Of a DNA stretch of 64,000 nucleotides, positions 33,981-43,170 are shown one piece after another (position 1 is the first letter of the stretch; each line of letters begins with the position of its first letter). This DNA comes from Phaeobacter sp. J2-8 (lineage in GTDB: Bacteria > Pseudomonadota > Alphaproteobacteria > Rhodobacterales > Rhodobacteraceae). The translations under genes were made by a program, and so were the position numbers. The stretch lies in NCBI RefSeq assembly GCF_022867865.1, contig NZ_JALIEC010000003.1, forward strand, positions 248,001 through 312,000. Reading direction: 5' to 3'. The notes under the pieces were generated by a model. The model was given only the letters and a program-made list of their open reading frames with translations. It did not search any database and had not been told where the DNA came from.

Positions 33981-36380
33981 TTAACCGCGCAGCACGCCGC
34001 CGGTGGCCTTGGCAACCTTTTCCACCACTTTGGCGGAAACCGCTTCGATGTCTTTTTCGGTCAGCGTTTTGTCACTGGGTTGCAGACGCACGGTGATGGC
34101 GAGGGATTTCTTGCCTTCGCCAAGCGAGCCGCCGATGAATTCGTCAAACACCCGCACCCCGGCGATCAGCGCCTTGTCCGCGCCGCTGGCGGCATTCACC
34201 ACGTCGAGCGCCGCGACATCCGCGTCGAGCACAAAGGCGAAATCGCGTTCCACCGCCTGCAGGTCGTTCAATGCCAGCGCCGCCCGGGTTGCGCCGGATT
34301 TACGCGGCATCGGGATTGCATCGGGCCAGAGGGTAAAGGCCATTGCCGGACCTTTGATGTCCATTGCCTGAAGCACCTTGGGGTGCAATTCGCCAAACAC
34401 GCCCAGCACCTTTTTCGGGCCGAGACAGATCACGCCGTGACGTCCCGGATGCCACCATGCGGCGCCATCGCGGCGGATTTGTGCCTTGGCCGGGGCGCCC
34501 ATTGCCGCAAGGACGGCTTCGGCATCAGCCTTGGCGTCGAAGACATCCACCGCGCGGGCTGTGCCGTGCACATCCTTTGGGGCCGTGCGTCCGACAAGAA
34601 GACCGGCAACCTGGTTGCTTTGTTCCCCCGGTTCGCCGCCCTGGAAGATATGACCCAGTTCGAACAGCGCCAGATCCATGAAACCGCGCGCCTGGTTGCG
34701 GGCCGCGGCCTGAAGCAGGCCGGGCAAAAGATCGGGGCGCATGTGGCTCATCTCGGAGGAGATCGGGTTGGCCAGTTTGGTGACATCCGCGCCGCCGCCG
34801 AACAATTTGGCCGCCGCTTCGTCGATGAAGCTGTAGGTGACGCATTCGTTATAGCCGAGCGCCGCAGTGGTGCGCCGCGCTGCCGCTTCGCGTTTCTGCA
34901 TCGGCGACAGGATGGGCCGGGGAATGCCGGCGGTTGGGCGTGGCAGCGGCTGGGCCGGCAGTTTGGTGAGCGAGGCCACCCGTGCCACTTCTTCGACCAG
35001 ATCGGCCGTGCCCATCACATCGGGGCGCCAGCTTGGCACCTGGGCCATATTGCCTTCGAGCCGGAAACCCAGAGATGTGAGGATCTGGCGCTGGTCACTT
35101 TCGGGGATTTCCATGCCGACCAGAGACTGCAACCGTTTGGGGTCCAGCTCATAGGCGCGGGCGACATTCGGCACCTCGCCTGCAACCACAAGCGAAGAGG
35201 CCTCGCCACCGCAGAGATCCAGGATCATCTGTGTCGCGTCTTCCATGGCTTGCATGTTGTAGGCCGGGTCGATGCCACGTTCATTACGATAGCGGGCGTC
35301 GGAATTGATTTTCAGCGCGCGACCGGTCATGGCGATCTGGATGTGGTCCCAGACCGCGGCCTCAAGAAAGACATTGACCGTTTCATGGGTACAGCCGGTG
35401 GCAAGACCGCCCATGATGCCGCCGATGCTTTCGACACCATTGTCATCGGAAATCACCACCTGGCCGGAGGAGAAGGTGTATTCTTTTTCATCCAATCCGG
35501 TCAGCGTCGCGCCGTCCTGGGCGCGATGGACCCGCAGGGGGCCGGCAACCTTGTCCGCGTCAAAGACATGCAAGGGGCGGTTGCGATCATAGGTGAAGAA
35601 ATTGGTGATATCGACCAGCTTCGAGATCGGGCGCAGGCCAATTGCGCGCAGGCGGTCCTGCAACCATTGCGGCGAGGGGCCGTTTGTCACATTGCGGATC
35701 AGGCGGCCGGCAAAGACGAAACAGCCATCGTTGCGGGCATCGTCGTCGATTGTGATCTGGATCGGGCAGGGGAATTGGCTGTCGACCTGTTCACGTGGCA
35801 GGGGTTTCAACGTGCCAAGCCCGCGCGCCGCCAGATCGCGGGCAATGCCATGCACGCCAAGCGCATCGGGGCGGTTTGGCGTGATGGCGATTTCGATCAC
35901 CGGATCGACCTTGGCCGGATCATTTTCGGCCAGCCAGTCGATGAAGCGGTCGCCCACTTCGCCAGAAGGCAGTTCGATAATGCCGTCATGTTCCTCGCTG
36001 AGCTCCATCTCGCGTTCGGAGCACATCATGCCATAGCTTTCGATGCCGCGGATCTTGCCGACCCCGATGGTGATGTCGATGCCGGGGACATAGACGCCGG
36101 GTTTGGCGATCACCACGGTGATGCCTTCGCGTGCGTTGGGCGCGCCGCAGATGATCTGGGTCTCGCCATCTGCCGTGGCCACCTGACAGATCTTCAGCTT
36201 GTCGGCATCGGGGTGTTTTTCGGCGCTGACGACCTTGCCGATGGTGAAATCCGCCAGACGCTCTGCCGGGTTGGCCACTTCCTCGACCTCAAGCCCGAGA
36301 TCGGTCAGCGCGTAAACAATGTCATCGACCGACGCAGTGGTGTCGAGATGATCTTTGAGCCAGGACAAGGTGAATTTCAT
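33981..36380 (-). CDS. pheT: Phenylalanine-tRNA ligase beta subunit
   Basis: A 799-residue subunit of the alpha2-beta2 enzyme. It has an N-terminal EMAP-II-like tRNA-binding domain (about 38-150), B3/B4 and B5 domains in the middle, a catalytic-like core and a C-terminal ferredoxin-fold anticodon-binding domain (about 705-798). The ATG (MKFTLSWLKDHLDTT) is at 36380. No pheS lies next to it upstream, so the alpha subunit is encoded elsewhere. Confidence 0.95.
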   Translation of the reverse strand: MKFTLSWLKDHLDTTASVDDIVYALTDLGLEVEEVANPAERLADFTIGKVVSAEKHPDADKLKICQVATADGETQIICGAPNAREGITVVIAKPGVYVPGIDITIGVGKIRGIESYGMMCSEREMELSEEHDGIIELPSGEVGDRFIDWLAENDPAKVDPVIEIAITPNRPDALGVHGIARDLAARGLGTLKPLPREQVDSQFPCPIQITIDDDARNDGCFVFAGRLIRNVTNGPSPQWLQDRLRAIGLRPISKLVDITNFFTYDRNRPLHVFDADKVAGPLRVHRAQDGATLTGLDEKEYTFSSGQVVISDDNGVESIGGIMGGLATGCTHETVNVFLEAAVWDHIQIAMTGRALKINSDARYRNERGIDPAYNMQAMEDATQMILDLCGGEASSLVVAGEVPNVARAYELDPKRLQSLVGMEIPESDQRQILTSLGFRLEGNMAQVPSWRPDVMGTADLVEEVARVASLTKLPAQPLPRPTAGIPRPILSPMQKREAAARRTTAALGYNECVTYSFIDEAAAKLFGGGADVTKLANPISSEMSHMRPDLLPGLLQAAARNQARGFMDLALFELGHIFQGGEPGEQSNQVAGLLVGRTAPKDVHGTARAVDVFDAKADAEAVLAAMGAPAKAQIRRDGAAWWHPGRHGVICLGPKKVLGVFGELHPKVLQAMDIKGPAMAFTLWPDAIPMPRKSGATRAALALNDLQAVERDFAFVLDADVAALDVVNAASGADKALIAGVRVFDEFIGGSLGEGKKSLAITVRLQPSDKTLTEKDIEAVSAKVVEKVAKATGGVLRG

Positions 36381-36736
36381 GTGCGTCGCTTCCGGTCTGT
36401 CATACGGTTTGCACGCGAGATACCGCAAAGGCGGGGCAGGGGAAAGACCTGGTTGTCCGGGGGTGGTCGGTGAAAAACCGTGGGGCGAACCCGCGGCGTA
36501 TATCGTGCAGACCGGCGGCGCACTTGCGGGGCAAGGGGTATGCGTAGGGGGCCTGACCCTCAGGTGGGGCTGCAATGTCAAGATGCTCAGAGATCAGCAG
36601 GCCCAGTTCCAAGGGTTGCCAGCAATCCGGGCGCATTACGGGTTTGATTTACCCAACCGATAGACTCCATCTGCGGTCCCGGCCGTCGATCCAGTAACCC
36701 GTGACCAAATGCCATTGTTTCAATATGTTCCCAGCA
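36381..36736. other. Upstream region of pheT
   Basis: About 355 bp without a recognisable gene. It should hold the pheT promoter; I see no clear hairpin, leader peptide or repeat. Confidence 0.4.
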
Positions 36737-36982
36737 TCAGATCAAATTGCGATGTGCAAGATTTCGCATCAGATGGCTGATGCCAAAGGCCCATTCCGGG
36801 CACTCGGTAGACAGCCGCACGCGATTGCGCAATGCGCCGAAACCGGCGGCTGAAATCACCACGGTATCATTGATCTTATGGGTGAGCCCTTCGCCAGCAA
36901 CGTCGGCATTCCACACACGGCCCAGAGGAACAGCGCGCCCGTCGAAATCAGCGACATCGGGGATATGGGTTTGATTGGACAT
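36737..36982 (-). pseudogene. Internally deleted FAH-family hydrolase
   Basis: An 81-residue frame joining a FAH-type N-terminus (IPDVADFDGRAVPLGRVW) to a FAH-type C-terminus (DTVVISAAGFGALRNRV, then WAFGISHLMRNLAHRNLI). The whole catalytic middle, some 250-300 residues in the family, is absent, so the product cannot be active. Its start codon follows the stop of the preceding remnant by one base. Family call is by resemblance of the two ends. Confidence 0.6.
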
Positions 36983-36983
36983 G

Positions 36984-37256
36984 TTATTTCCGCTTGAACT
37001 GAGGTGTGCGTTTTTCGGCAAAGGCGGCGCGCCCCTCCTGGGCGTCATCGGTCGCAAAGCAAATGGATTGGAGATCACGCTCGTAGGCGATGGCCTTTTC
37101 CAATGGCATGTTGAATGCCGCCTTGAGGTTTTCGCGGGCGGTTTCGAACCCTTCCAGCGGCTGCACATCCCAATGTACCGGCCCGCCGTTTTTCTCGGCG
37201 GCGGCCAATGCATTGAACCCCCTCGGGTGATCCCAGGTCAGGCCAAGGTAGGTCAT
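36984..37256 (-). pseudogene. Fusion remnant: solute-binding protein start with enoyl-CoA hydratase end
   Basis: A 90-residue frame. The first 38 or so residues (LTWDHPRGFNALAAA, WDVQPLEGFE) resemble the start of a family 1 extracellular solute-binding-like protein. The rest (ENLKAAFNMPLEKAIAYERD, then FATDDAQEGRAAFAEKR) is the C-terminal end of an enoyl-CoA hydratase. The two parts belong to different families, so an in-frame deletion has joined two neighbouring genes. It overlaps the CoA-transferase stop by 4 bp (ATGA). Confidence 0.65.
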
Positions 37257-38115
37257 TTCTCCCTCCGCCCGATGACACCGGTTTCGGCGAGGGTTTTGAT
37301 GTCGCCTTCGGGGATGCCGAGGTGCGCAAGAATATCATCGGTATGTTCCCCCGTGAGCGGCGCGCCATAGCGGATCGACGACGGGGTGCGGCCAAACCGA
37401 ATGGGAAAACCCGGCGTTTTGACCCGCCCCTCGGTCGGGTGATCATATTCCACAAAGGTCTGATTGTGGCGGATTTGAGGGTCTGCAACCAGATCCGCAT
37501 AACCATAGACGGGACCGGACCAGACGCCCTCGGCCTCCAGCCGGTTCAGCACGTCCTCGGTCTGGAATTTCGCCACCGCGTCGCGCACCATGGCAAATGT
37601 CTGATCCCGGTCGGTCCAGCCCGCCTGATCGACATCCAGACCGCTGAGCGCAGGCTCTTCCAGCGCGCGCGACAGCCCGTCAAAGTCCGGCATCGCGATG
37701 GCGATATAGCCGTCCAGCGTTTTGAACGTCCCATAAGGCGCGCGGATATAGGAATGGGCATGTGGTTCTGCGCTGCGCGTTTGCGGCACGCCACCGGCAG
37801 TGAAAACAGAAAGCTCCTGCATTTGCAGCGTGGTGATGGCGTCGAGCATGTTGACCTCGACCTTTTGGCCCTCGCCAGTGCGTTCGCGGTGCAACAGGGC
37901 GGCCAATGCGCCCTCGAATGCCGAATATGCGGTGACCGCATCAACCAGATATTGTCCCGCTGCCTGTGGCGCCTCGCCCTTGCGCCCCGCCGAAAGCATC
38001 GCCCCCGACATCGCCTGCAACAGCAGATCCTGGCCGGGGCGTTTCACATATGGCCCGGTCTCGCCATAGCCAGACATGGAAGCTGTGAGATCAAGATCCA
38101 TCAGATCGAGGTTTT
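37253..38115 (-). pseudogene. CaiB/BaiF-type CoA-transferase, N-terminus missing
   Basis: About 280 residues of the family III CoA-transferase C-terminal part, with SMSGYGETGPYVKRPGQD, LVDAVTAYSAFEGALAALL and PTEGRVKTPGFPIRFG. The N-terminal 100-130 residues, including the part of the fold that carries the usual catalytic Asp region, are replaced by reverse-strand sequence of a LacI-type gene. It has no plausible native start. The family moves CoA between carboxylic acids. Confidence 0.75.
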
Positions 38116-38827
38116 TGAACCCCGTACTCTTGCCGAACAGCTTCTTGCGCTGCGTGGAGCCACCGATGCGGTCGGTCTTATTGCGCTGGATCACCCCGAG
38201 GTGCGCGAAGCCGTGAATGCGTTGGCGCAAACCGGCGTTCAAAAATGTACCATGGTGTCTGACATCCCGACGGTGCACAAAGTCGGATATGTCGGGATCG
38301 ACAACCGGGCTGCCGGGCGATTGGCGGGATTGCTGGTTGGGCGATTGCTGCCTGCGGATTGTCAGCACAAGGTGGCGCTGTTCCTTGGCTCGCATGCCTA
38401 TCGCGGGCACGAAGAGCGCGAGATGGGGTTCCGATCAATCCTGTCGGAAGAGTTTCCCGATCTTTCGATTGCCGCCTTGGCAGAGGTCAGCGACGACCGC
38501 GATCTTGCCTATGAGGAAACCCTGAGCATCCTGAACAAAGGCGAAATCAGCGCAATTTACAGTATCGGTGCGGGCAACCAGGGCATCGCACGTGCATTGC
38601 AGGAAAAAGGGATCGCACGCAAAACGGTATTTGTCGCGCATGACATCACCGAAGCGACCCGGATCATGCTGATTGACCGCACGCTTGATGCGGTCATTGA
38701 TCAAAACCCAAAGGTGCAGGCCCGCGAGGTCGTCAAACTGCTCGCCTCTGCCGTGAACGGCAAATCAGAGCCGGAATATCCGCCGCGTCTTCAGGTGGTT
38801 CTTCGAGAGAATATTCCGTCGTATTGA
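38116..38827 (+). pseudogene. LacI-family regulator, DNA-binding domain missing
   Basis: About 237 residues of the LacI effector-binding domain (ALDHPEVREAVNALAQTGV, VGYVGIDNRAAGRLAGLLVG, GRG/HEEREMGFRSIL, then IYSIGAGNQGIARAL). The N-terminal helix-turn-helix and hinge are gone; the sequence joins the truncated CoA-transferase at about 38110-38120. Without the DNA-binding domain it cannot act as a repressor. Originally it was probably divergent from the CoA-transferase gene. Confidence 0.75.
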
Positions 38828-38901
38828 TCGGATTGCCGCTGTCCTGCGGCAAGGCTTCGTTGGGCCACCGGAGCAGCCCAACGAGAGATCAGATATTGTG
38901 A

Positions 38902-40812
38902 TTACTTCTTCCAATACCACGCTTGCGGCATGAAGACGTTCGCGGGGCTGGGCCATTGGCTGGTCGAGACCATGCCCGGCAGCACGTTCATCAGCCCGTT
39001 TTTGACCACCCCATAGGTCGAGGGGTTCTTGGTGACGCCGAAGGCCTCGAATTCCTCGGCTGCGATGTCGGCCATTTGCTGATAGAGCGTGACGCGGTTG
39101 TCAGGGTCGACATTGCTGTTGATGGCTTCCCAGATGCGATAGCGCTCTTTCACGTGCTCCGGGGGTTCCACACCGCTGGTGCCGCCGGTTGTATACCACT
39201 CGGTCCAGAGCGGCGCGTGACGCGAGCTGTCGTCGATGGGCAGCAGCGACGATGGCAACTGACCCGGGCTGAGGGTGGTGTTGCCGCTGTCCGCAGTAAA
39301 ATCGTGGTCCGCATTGGCGGAACGCAGCTTGTGCAAAGAGCGGTCCACAACGTTGAGGTCAATCGCGATGCCGATGTCTTTCCACTGGGCCTGAACCACC
39401 TGAATCATGTCGATGATCTGGGGATAGGTGTTGCGAATGTCGATCAGGAACCGCGCTGGGCGGCCATCCGACATCAGGCGGATTCCATCCTCATTGCGCT
39501 CTGTCAGGCCAAGCTCATCCAGAAGTGCGTTGGCTTTGGCAGGATCATACTCAAGGTGCTGCGTGGCCAGCCTTTCATTATAGAGCTTTTTGCCCTCCCA
39601 GGGGCCGGTTTGCCACGGGGTGCCGTCCCCAAGCAGGGCGGTATCAATCACCTCTTGGCGATCCATGCCGATCGACAGCGCGATGCGGAAATCCTTTTCG
39701 TTGAACAGCGCGGAAATCACCGGGTCCTTGTGGTTCAGGTTGGGCTGAATCCAGTTGTAGTTGCCGCCAACACCGACGACCTCGTAGAGTTGGTACTCGC
39801 CTGCCTCGCGGTTGTCGGCAAGGACGGGACGGTTTGCCGCCGCATCAATGCCGCGCGCCTGGAAATCGAACTGGCCCGCAATGGCGGCAAGTGTCATCGC
39901 CTCGGGATCCTGGAAAATCCGCCCTTCAAGCTCGCCGATATAGGGCAATTGATTGCCTTCGGCGTCGACCTGCCAGAAATACGGGTTCGCCGTCAGCGTC
40001 ACGACCGTCGCGCCGCCATCAAGCGGGTTTTCCATGACCCATGGGTCCAGAACGGGACGCTCGACATTCAGCCAGCGCTGGCCTTCGGTCGGATCGCCAC
40101 ATTTTTGCACGAACAGCGTTTGCCAGTCGGACACGCCCGCTTCGTCGAGCAGGGGTTGAAGGTTGTCGTTGTAATCCGGGTGGAAGGTCGCGCAATAGTG
40201 TTTGGCATAGAAGACGAGGGCAGCCCCTTCTTCCCGCGCCATCTGACCCAGGAATTCGCCGTTGGCGCGCGGGAAGAGGATCTTGAACGTCGTGTCATCA
40301 ACCACTTCGAGCGCCATCGGATCGTCGCCGGCCTTGAAACGTGTCGACAGTGAACCGTAATCGGCGTTGAGCAGGACATCGTCGATGGCAAAGGCCACGT
40401 CTTCTGTCGTCATCGGGGTGCCGTCCGACCACCGCAACCCTTTGCGCAGGTAGAAGGTGAATTCCGTCCCGTCCTCGGACACGTCCCAGCCTTTGGCCAC
40501 GTTGGGAATCAGGTCTTCACGGTTATGGTGCCAGCGCACCAGACCATTGGTGCCGACGTGCTGGCGCATGGTGCCATCATCGCCGGAACTGGCCAGCCCG
40601 AAGCGCCATTTGCCGCCATAGGTGCCGACCGAGCCAAAATCTACGATCTCTGGTTCGGCGGACACACGTTCCGCCACGGGCGGCAGGTCGCCGGCCGAAA
40701 CGCTGGCGTCAAACTCTGGGTTTTGTCCTGTCGCCTGAGCGTGCAAAGCCGTGCCCAAAAGCACAAGCCCGAGCGCCGTCGCAAGGCGCGGTACTCTTTG
40801 AAAATTACGCAT
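38902..40812 (-). CDS. ABC transporter substrate-binding protein, family 5
   Basis: A 636-residue exported protein; the first 27 residues (ending ALHAQA) are a signal peptide. The body has the family 5 pattern, with a RKGLRWSDGTPMTTEDVAFAI motif, and is of the long type used for peptides or oligosaccharides. It is transcribed divergently from the permease and ATPase genes of the same transporter, with about 200 bp between them. Convergent with the LacI remnant. Substrate unknown. Confidence 0.9.
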   Translation of the reverse strand: MRNFQRVPRLATALGLVLLGTALHAQATGQNPEFDASVSAGDLPPVAERVSAEPEIVDFGSVGTYGGKWRFGLASSGDDGTMRQHVGTNGLVRWHHNREDLIPNVAKGWDVSEDGTEFTFYLRKGLRWSDGTPMTTEDVAFAIDDVLLNADYGSLSTRFKAGDDPMALEVVDDTTFKILFPRANGEFLGQMAREEGAALVFYAKHYCATFHPDYNDNLQPLLDEAGVSDWQTLFVQKCGDPTEGQRWLNVERPVLDPWVMENPLDGGATVVTLTANPYFWQVDAEGNQLPYIGELEGRIFQDPEAMTLAAIAGQFDFQARGIDAAANRPVLADNREAGEYQLYEVVGVGGNYNWIQPNLNHKDPVISALFNEKDFRIALSIGMDRQEVIDTALLGDGTPWQTGPWEGKKLYNERLATQHLEYDPAKANALLDELGLTERNEDGIRLMSDGRPARFLIDIRNTYPQIIDMIQVVQAQWKDIGIAIDLNVVDRSLHKLRSANADHDFTADSGNTTLSPGQLPSSLLPIDDSSRHAPLWTEWYTTGGTSGVEPPEHVKERYRIWEAINSNVDPDNRVTLYQQMADIAAEEFEAFGVTKNPSTYGVVKNGLMNVLPGMVSTSQWPSPANVFMPQAWYWKK

Positions 40813-41011
40813 TCTGATTGTCTCCTCCTAGTGTCGCGGGCGACTGCCCATCTCCCGATCGGGCAGGTTCCACGATGTTCAAGATGATGTGGCGTATTGG
40901 CTTTTTCAACTTTAAAATGCTGTTACCTATTGAATATGTGAAAATCATTTGCATTTTAATTCCTCTATGGCCACGAGAAAGCGGGGAAGCTTTCGGCTAA
41001 GGGAGGGAAAA
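40813..41011. promoter_or_regulatory. Divergent ABC-transporter promoter region with an inverted repeat
   Basis: A/T-rich region between the divergent transporter genes. A perfect 9-bp inverted repeat, TTAAAATGC (40912-40920) and GCATTTTAA (40951-40959), has centres 39 bp apart. It could be an operator, possibly of the now-truncated LacI-type regulator, or a stem-loop. Confidence 0.5.
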
Positions 41012-41998
41012 TTGCTCTATTACATCTTTCGAAGGATCGTCTGGTCGATCCCGTTCTTTTTCGCGATATCGCTGTTCGCGTTCTTGATCATTCAGGCGCC
41101 GCCGGGCGACTATCTGACAACCTATGCCGCGCGGCTTGAGGCGCAGGGGCAGGTGGTTGACCAAGCGCGTTTGGAAACCCTGCGCGAACGTTTTGCCCTG
41201 GGCGAGCCTATCCTGGTTCAGTATTTCAACTGGATCAGCGGCATCATCACCCGCGGTGACTTCGGAATCTCATTTGAATTCCAACAGCCTGTCTCGGAAA
41301 TGATCGGTCAGCGCATGGCGTTGTCGGTGGTTTTGGCGACATCGACGTTGTTCTTCACATGGGCGATCGCCCTTCCCATCGGGATTTATTCCGCAGTTCG
41401 TCAATATACCGCAGGGGACTATTTCTTTAGTATTCTCGGCTTTATCGGGTTGGCGACGCCGAACTTCCTGATCGCGCTGGCGCTGATGTATTACGGCACC
41501 GTGCATCTGGGCGCGGATGTGACGGGGCTTTTCTCGCCGGAATATGCAAATGCACCGTGGAGCGGCGCGAAGGTCGTCGATCTGCTCAAGCACCTGATCA
41601 TTCCGGTTGTGATCGTCGGCACCGCCTCGACCGCCAGCCTGATCCGTGTGATGCGGGCGAACCTGCTGGACGAATTGTTCAAACCCTATGTGGTCACGGC
41701 GCGTGCCAAGGGGCTGTCCGAGTTTCGGTTGCTGATGAAATACCCGGTTCGGATTGCGTTAAATCCTTTTGTGTCGACGATTGGCTGGGCCTTCCCGCAG
41801 ATCGTATCAGGTTCGACAATCGTGGCGGTGGTTCTGTCGCTGCCGACCGCCGATCCGCTCATGCTCGACGCGCTGTTGTCACAGGACATGTACCTCGCGG
41901 GGGCCTTCATCTTGTTGCTCAGCGTCCTGTCGATTGTCGGCATGTTGGTGTCCGACATTCTGTTGGCGCTGATTGATCCACGCATTCGGTACACATAG
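41012..41998 (+). CDS. ABC transporter permease, DppB type
   Basis: A 328-residue inner-membrane permease with about six membrane segments and the permease signature region (RVMRANLLDELFKPYVVTARAKGL). The start is a TTG at 41012, with GGGAGG (41001-41006) at 5-bp spacing; no ATG fits as well. The DppC-type partner follows 12 bp later. It belongs to the same importer as the family 5 binding protein. Confidence 0.92.
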   Translation: MLYYIFRRIVWSIPFFFAISLFAFLIIQAPPGDYLTTYAARLEAQGQVVDQARLETLRERFALGEPILVQYFNWISGIITRGDFGISFEFQQPVSEMIGQRMALSVVLATSTLFFTWAIALPIGIYSAVRQYTAGDYFFSILGFIGLATPNFLIALALMYYGTVHLGADVTGLFSPEYANAPWSGAKVVDLLKHLIIPVVIVGTASTASLIRVMRANLLDELFKPYVVTARAKGLSEFRLLMKYPVRIALNPFVSTIGWAFPQIVSGSTIVAVVLSLPTADPLMLDALLSQDMYLAGAFILLLSVLSIVGMLVSDILLALIDPRIRYT

Positions 41999-42010
41999 GG
42001 GGCCTCACTG

Positions 42011-43159
42011 ATGGAATTGCAACACACCGCAACACCAAGCGATCCACGCGCAGCTGACGATGTCGCCGAAGCGTCCCAAGCCCGGCTGATCTGGGAAAAA
42101 TTCCGCAAGCATCGGGTGGCTCTGGTCAGTCTCTACATTGTCGGCGCCTTTTATGTCGTGGCGCTTTTTGCCGAGTTTTTTCAGCCGTTTGATCCAAATC
42201 TGACATCGCGCACCGATGTCTATCACCCGCCGCAAATGATCCGTTTGACCTATGTCGATGACATGGGCAAACGCGTGTTTGCGCCGCATGTTCAAAAGCA
42301 GAAACTGACGCGCGACAAGCTGACGTTGAAGGCGTCTTATGCACCGGTCGAAAACGAACGTGTCTTCCTGCGCCTGTTTCCGAAGGTCGAAACCTACAAG
42401 CTCGTCAATCTTATCCCTGTCAATCGCACGCTGTTCGGCCCCGTCAATCAGGGAGAGAGATTCTATCTGTTCGGCTCTGACCGATTGGGGCGCGACATGT
42501 TCAGCCGCATCGTGGCTGGCACGCGGATTTCGATGTCCATCGGTCTTGTCGGTGTGGGGATGAGCCTTGTGCTTGGCCTGATCATCGGCGGCGCTGCGGG
42601 CTATTTCGGCGGCTGGTTCGACACTGCATCGTCGCGGGTCATCGAGCTGATGCTGTCGATCCCGACCATCCCGATCTGGCTCGGGCTGAGCGCGGCGCTT
42701 CCGCCGTCGCTTGATCCGTTGACGCGGTATTTCATGATCACACTGATCCTGTCACTGATTGGCTGGACAGAGCTGGCGCGGGTGGTCCGGGGGCGGTTCA
42801 TGGCCATGCGGTCAGAGGATTTCGTCACCGCAGGCCGGTTGGATGGCGCGTCGCCCCGTCGGGTGATCTTTCGCCATATGATGCCATCACTGGTGAGCCA
42901 TATCATCGCCTCGGTCTCGCTTGCGATTCCGGTGATGATCCTCGCGGAAACCTCTTTGTCGTTCCTCGGTCTGGGGCTGATGCCGCCGTCGATTTCCTGG
43001 GGCGTTCTTTTGAAAGAGGCCCAGAATATTCGTTCCATCGCACAGGCCGAATGGCTGTTTATCCCCGGCGGCTTTGTGGTCGTTGTGGTGCTGGCGCTGA
43101 ACTTCCTTGGTGACGGATTGCGCGACGCAGCCGACCCCTATTCGCAGCACGGCGCATGA
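42011..43159 (+). CDS. ABC transporter permease, DppC type
   Basis: A 382-residue permease with the N-terminal OppC-like helix, a long periplasmic insert (about 60-140), then five more membrane segments and the signature (RVVRGRFMAMRSEDFVTAGRL). Forms a heterodimer with the upstream permease. Its stop overlaps a possible start of the ATPase gene (ATGA). Confidence 0.92.
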   Translation: MELQHTATPSDPRAADDVAEASQARLIWEKFRKHRVALVSLYIVGAFYVVALFAEFFQPFDPNLTSRTDVYHPPQMIRLTYVDDMGKRVFAPHVQKQKLTRDKLTLKASYAPVENERVFLRLFPKVETYKLVNLIPVNRTLFGPVNQGERFYLFGSDRLGRDMFSRIVAGTRISMSIGLVGVGMSLVLGLIIGGAAGYFGGWFDTASSRVIELMLSIPTIPIWLGLSAALPPSLDPLTRYFMITLILSLIGWTELARVVRGRFMAMRSEDFVTAGRLDGASPRRVIFRHMMPSLVSHIIASVSLAIPVMILAETSLSFLGLGLMPPSISWGVLLKEAQNIRSIAQAEWLFIPGGFVVVVVLALNFLGDGLRDAADPYSQHGA

Positions 43160-43170
43160 AAGGGCAGAAC

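Noticed and set aside
34080-36473. 797-residue plus-strand frame opposite pheT
   Set aside because: Antisense shadow; pheT explains the region fully.
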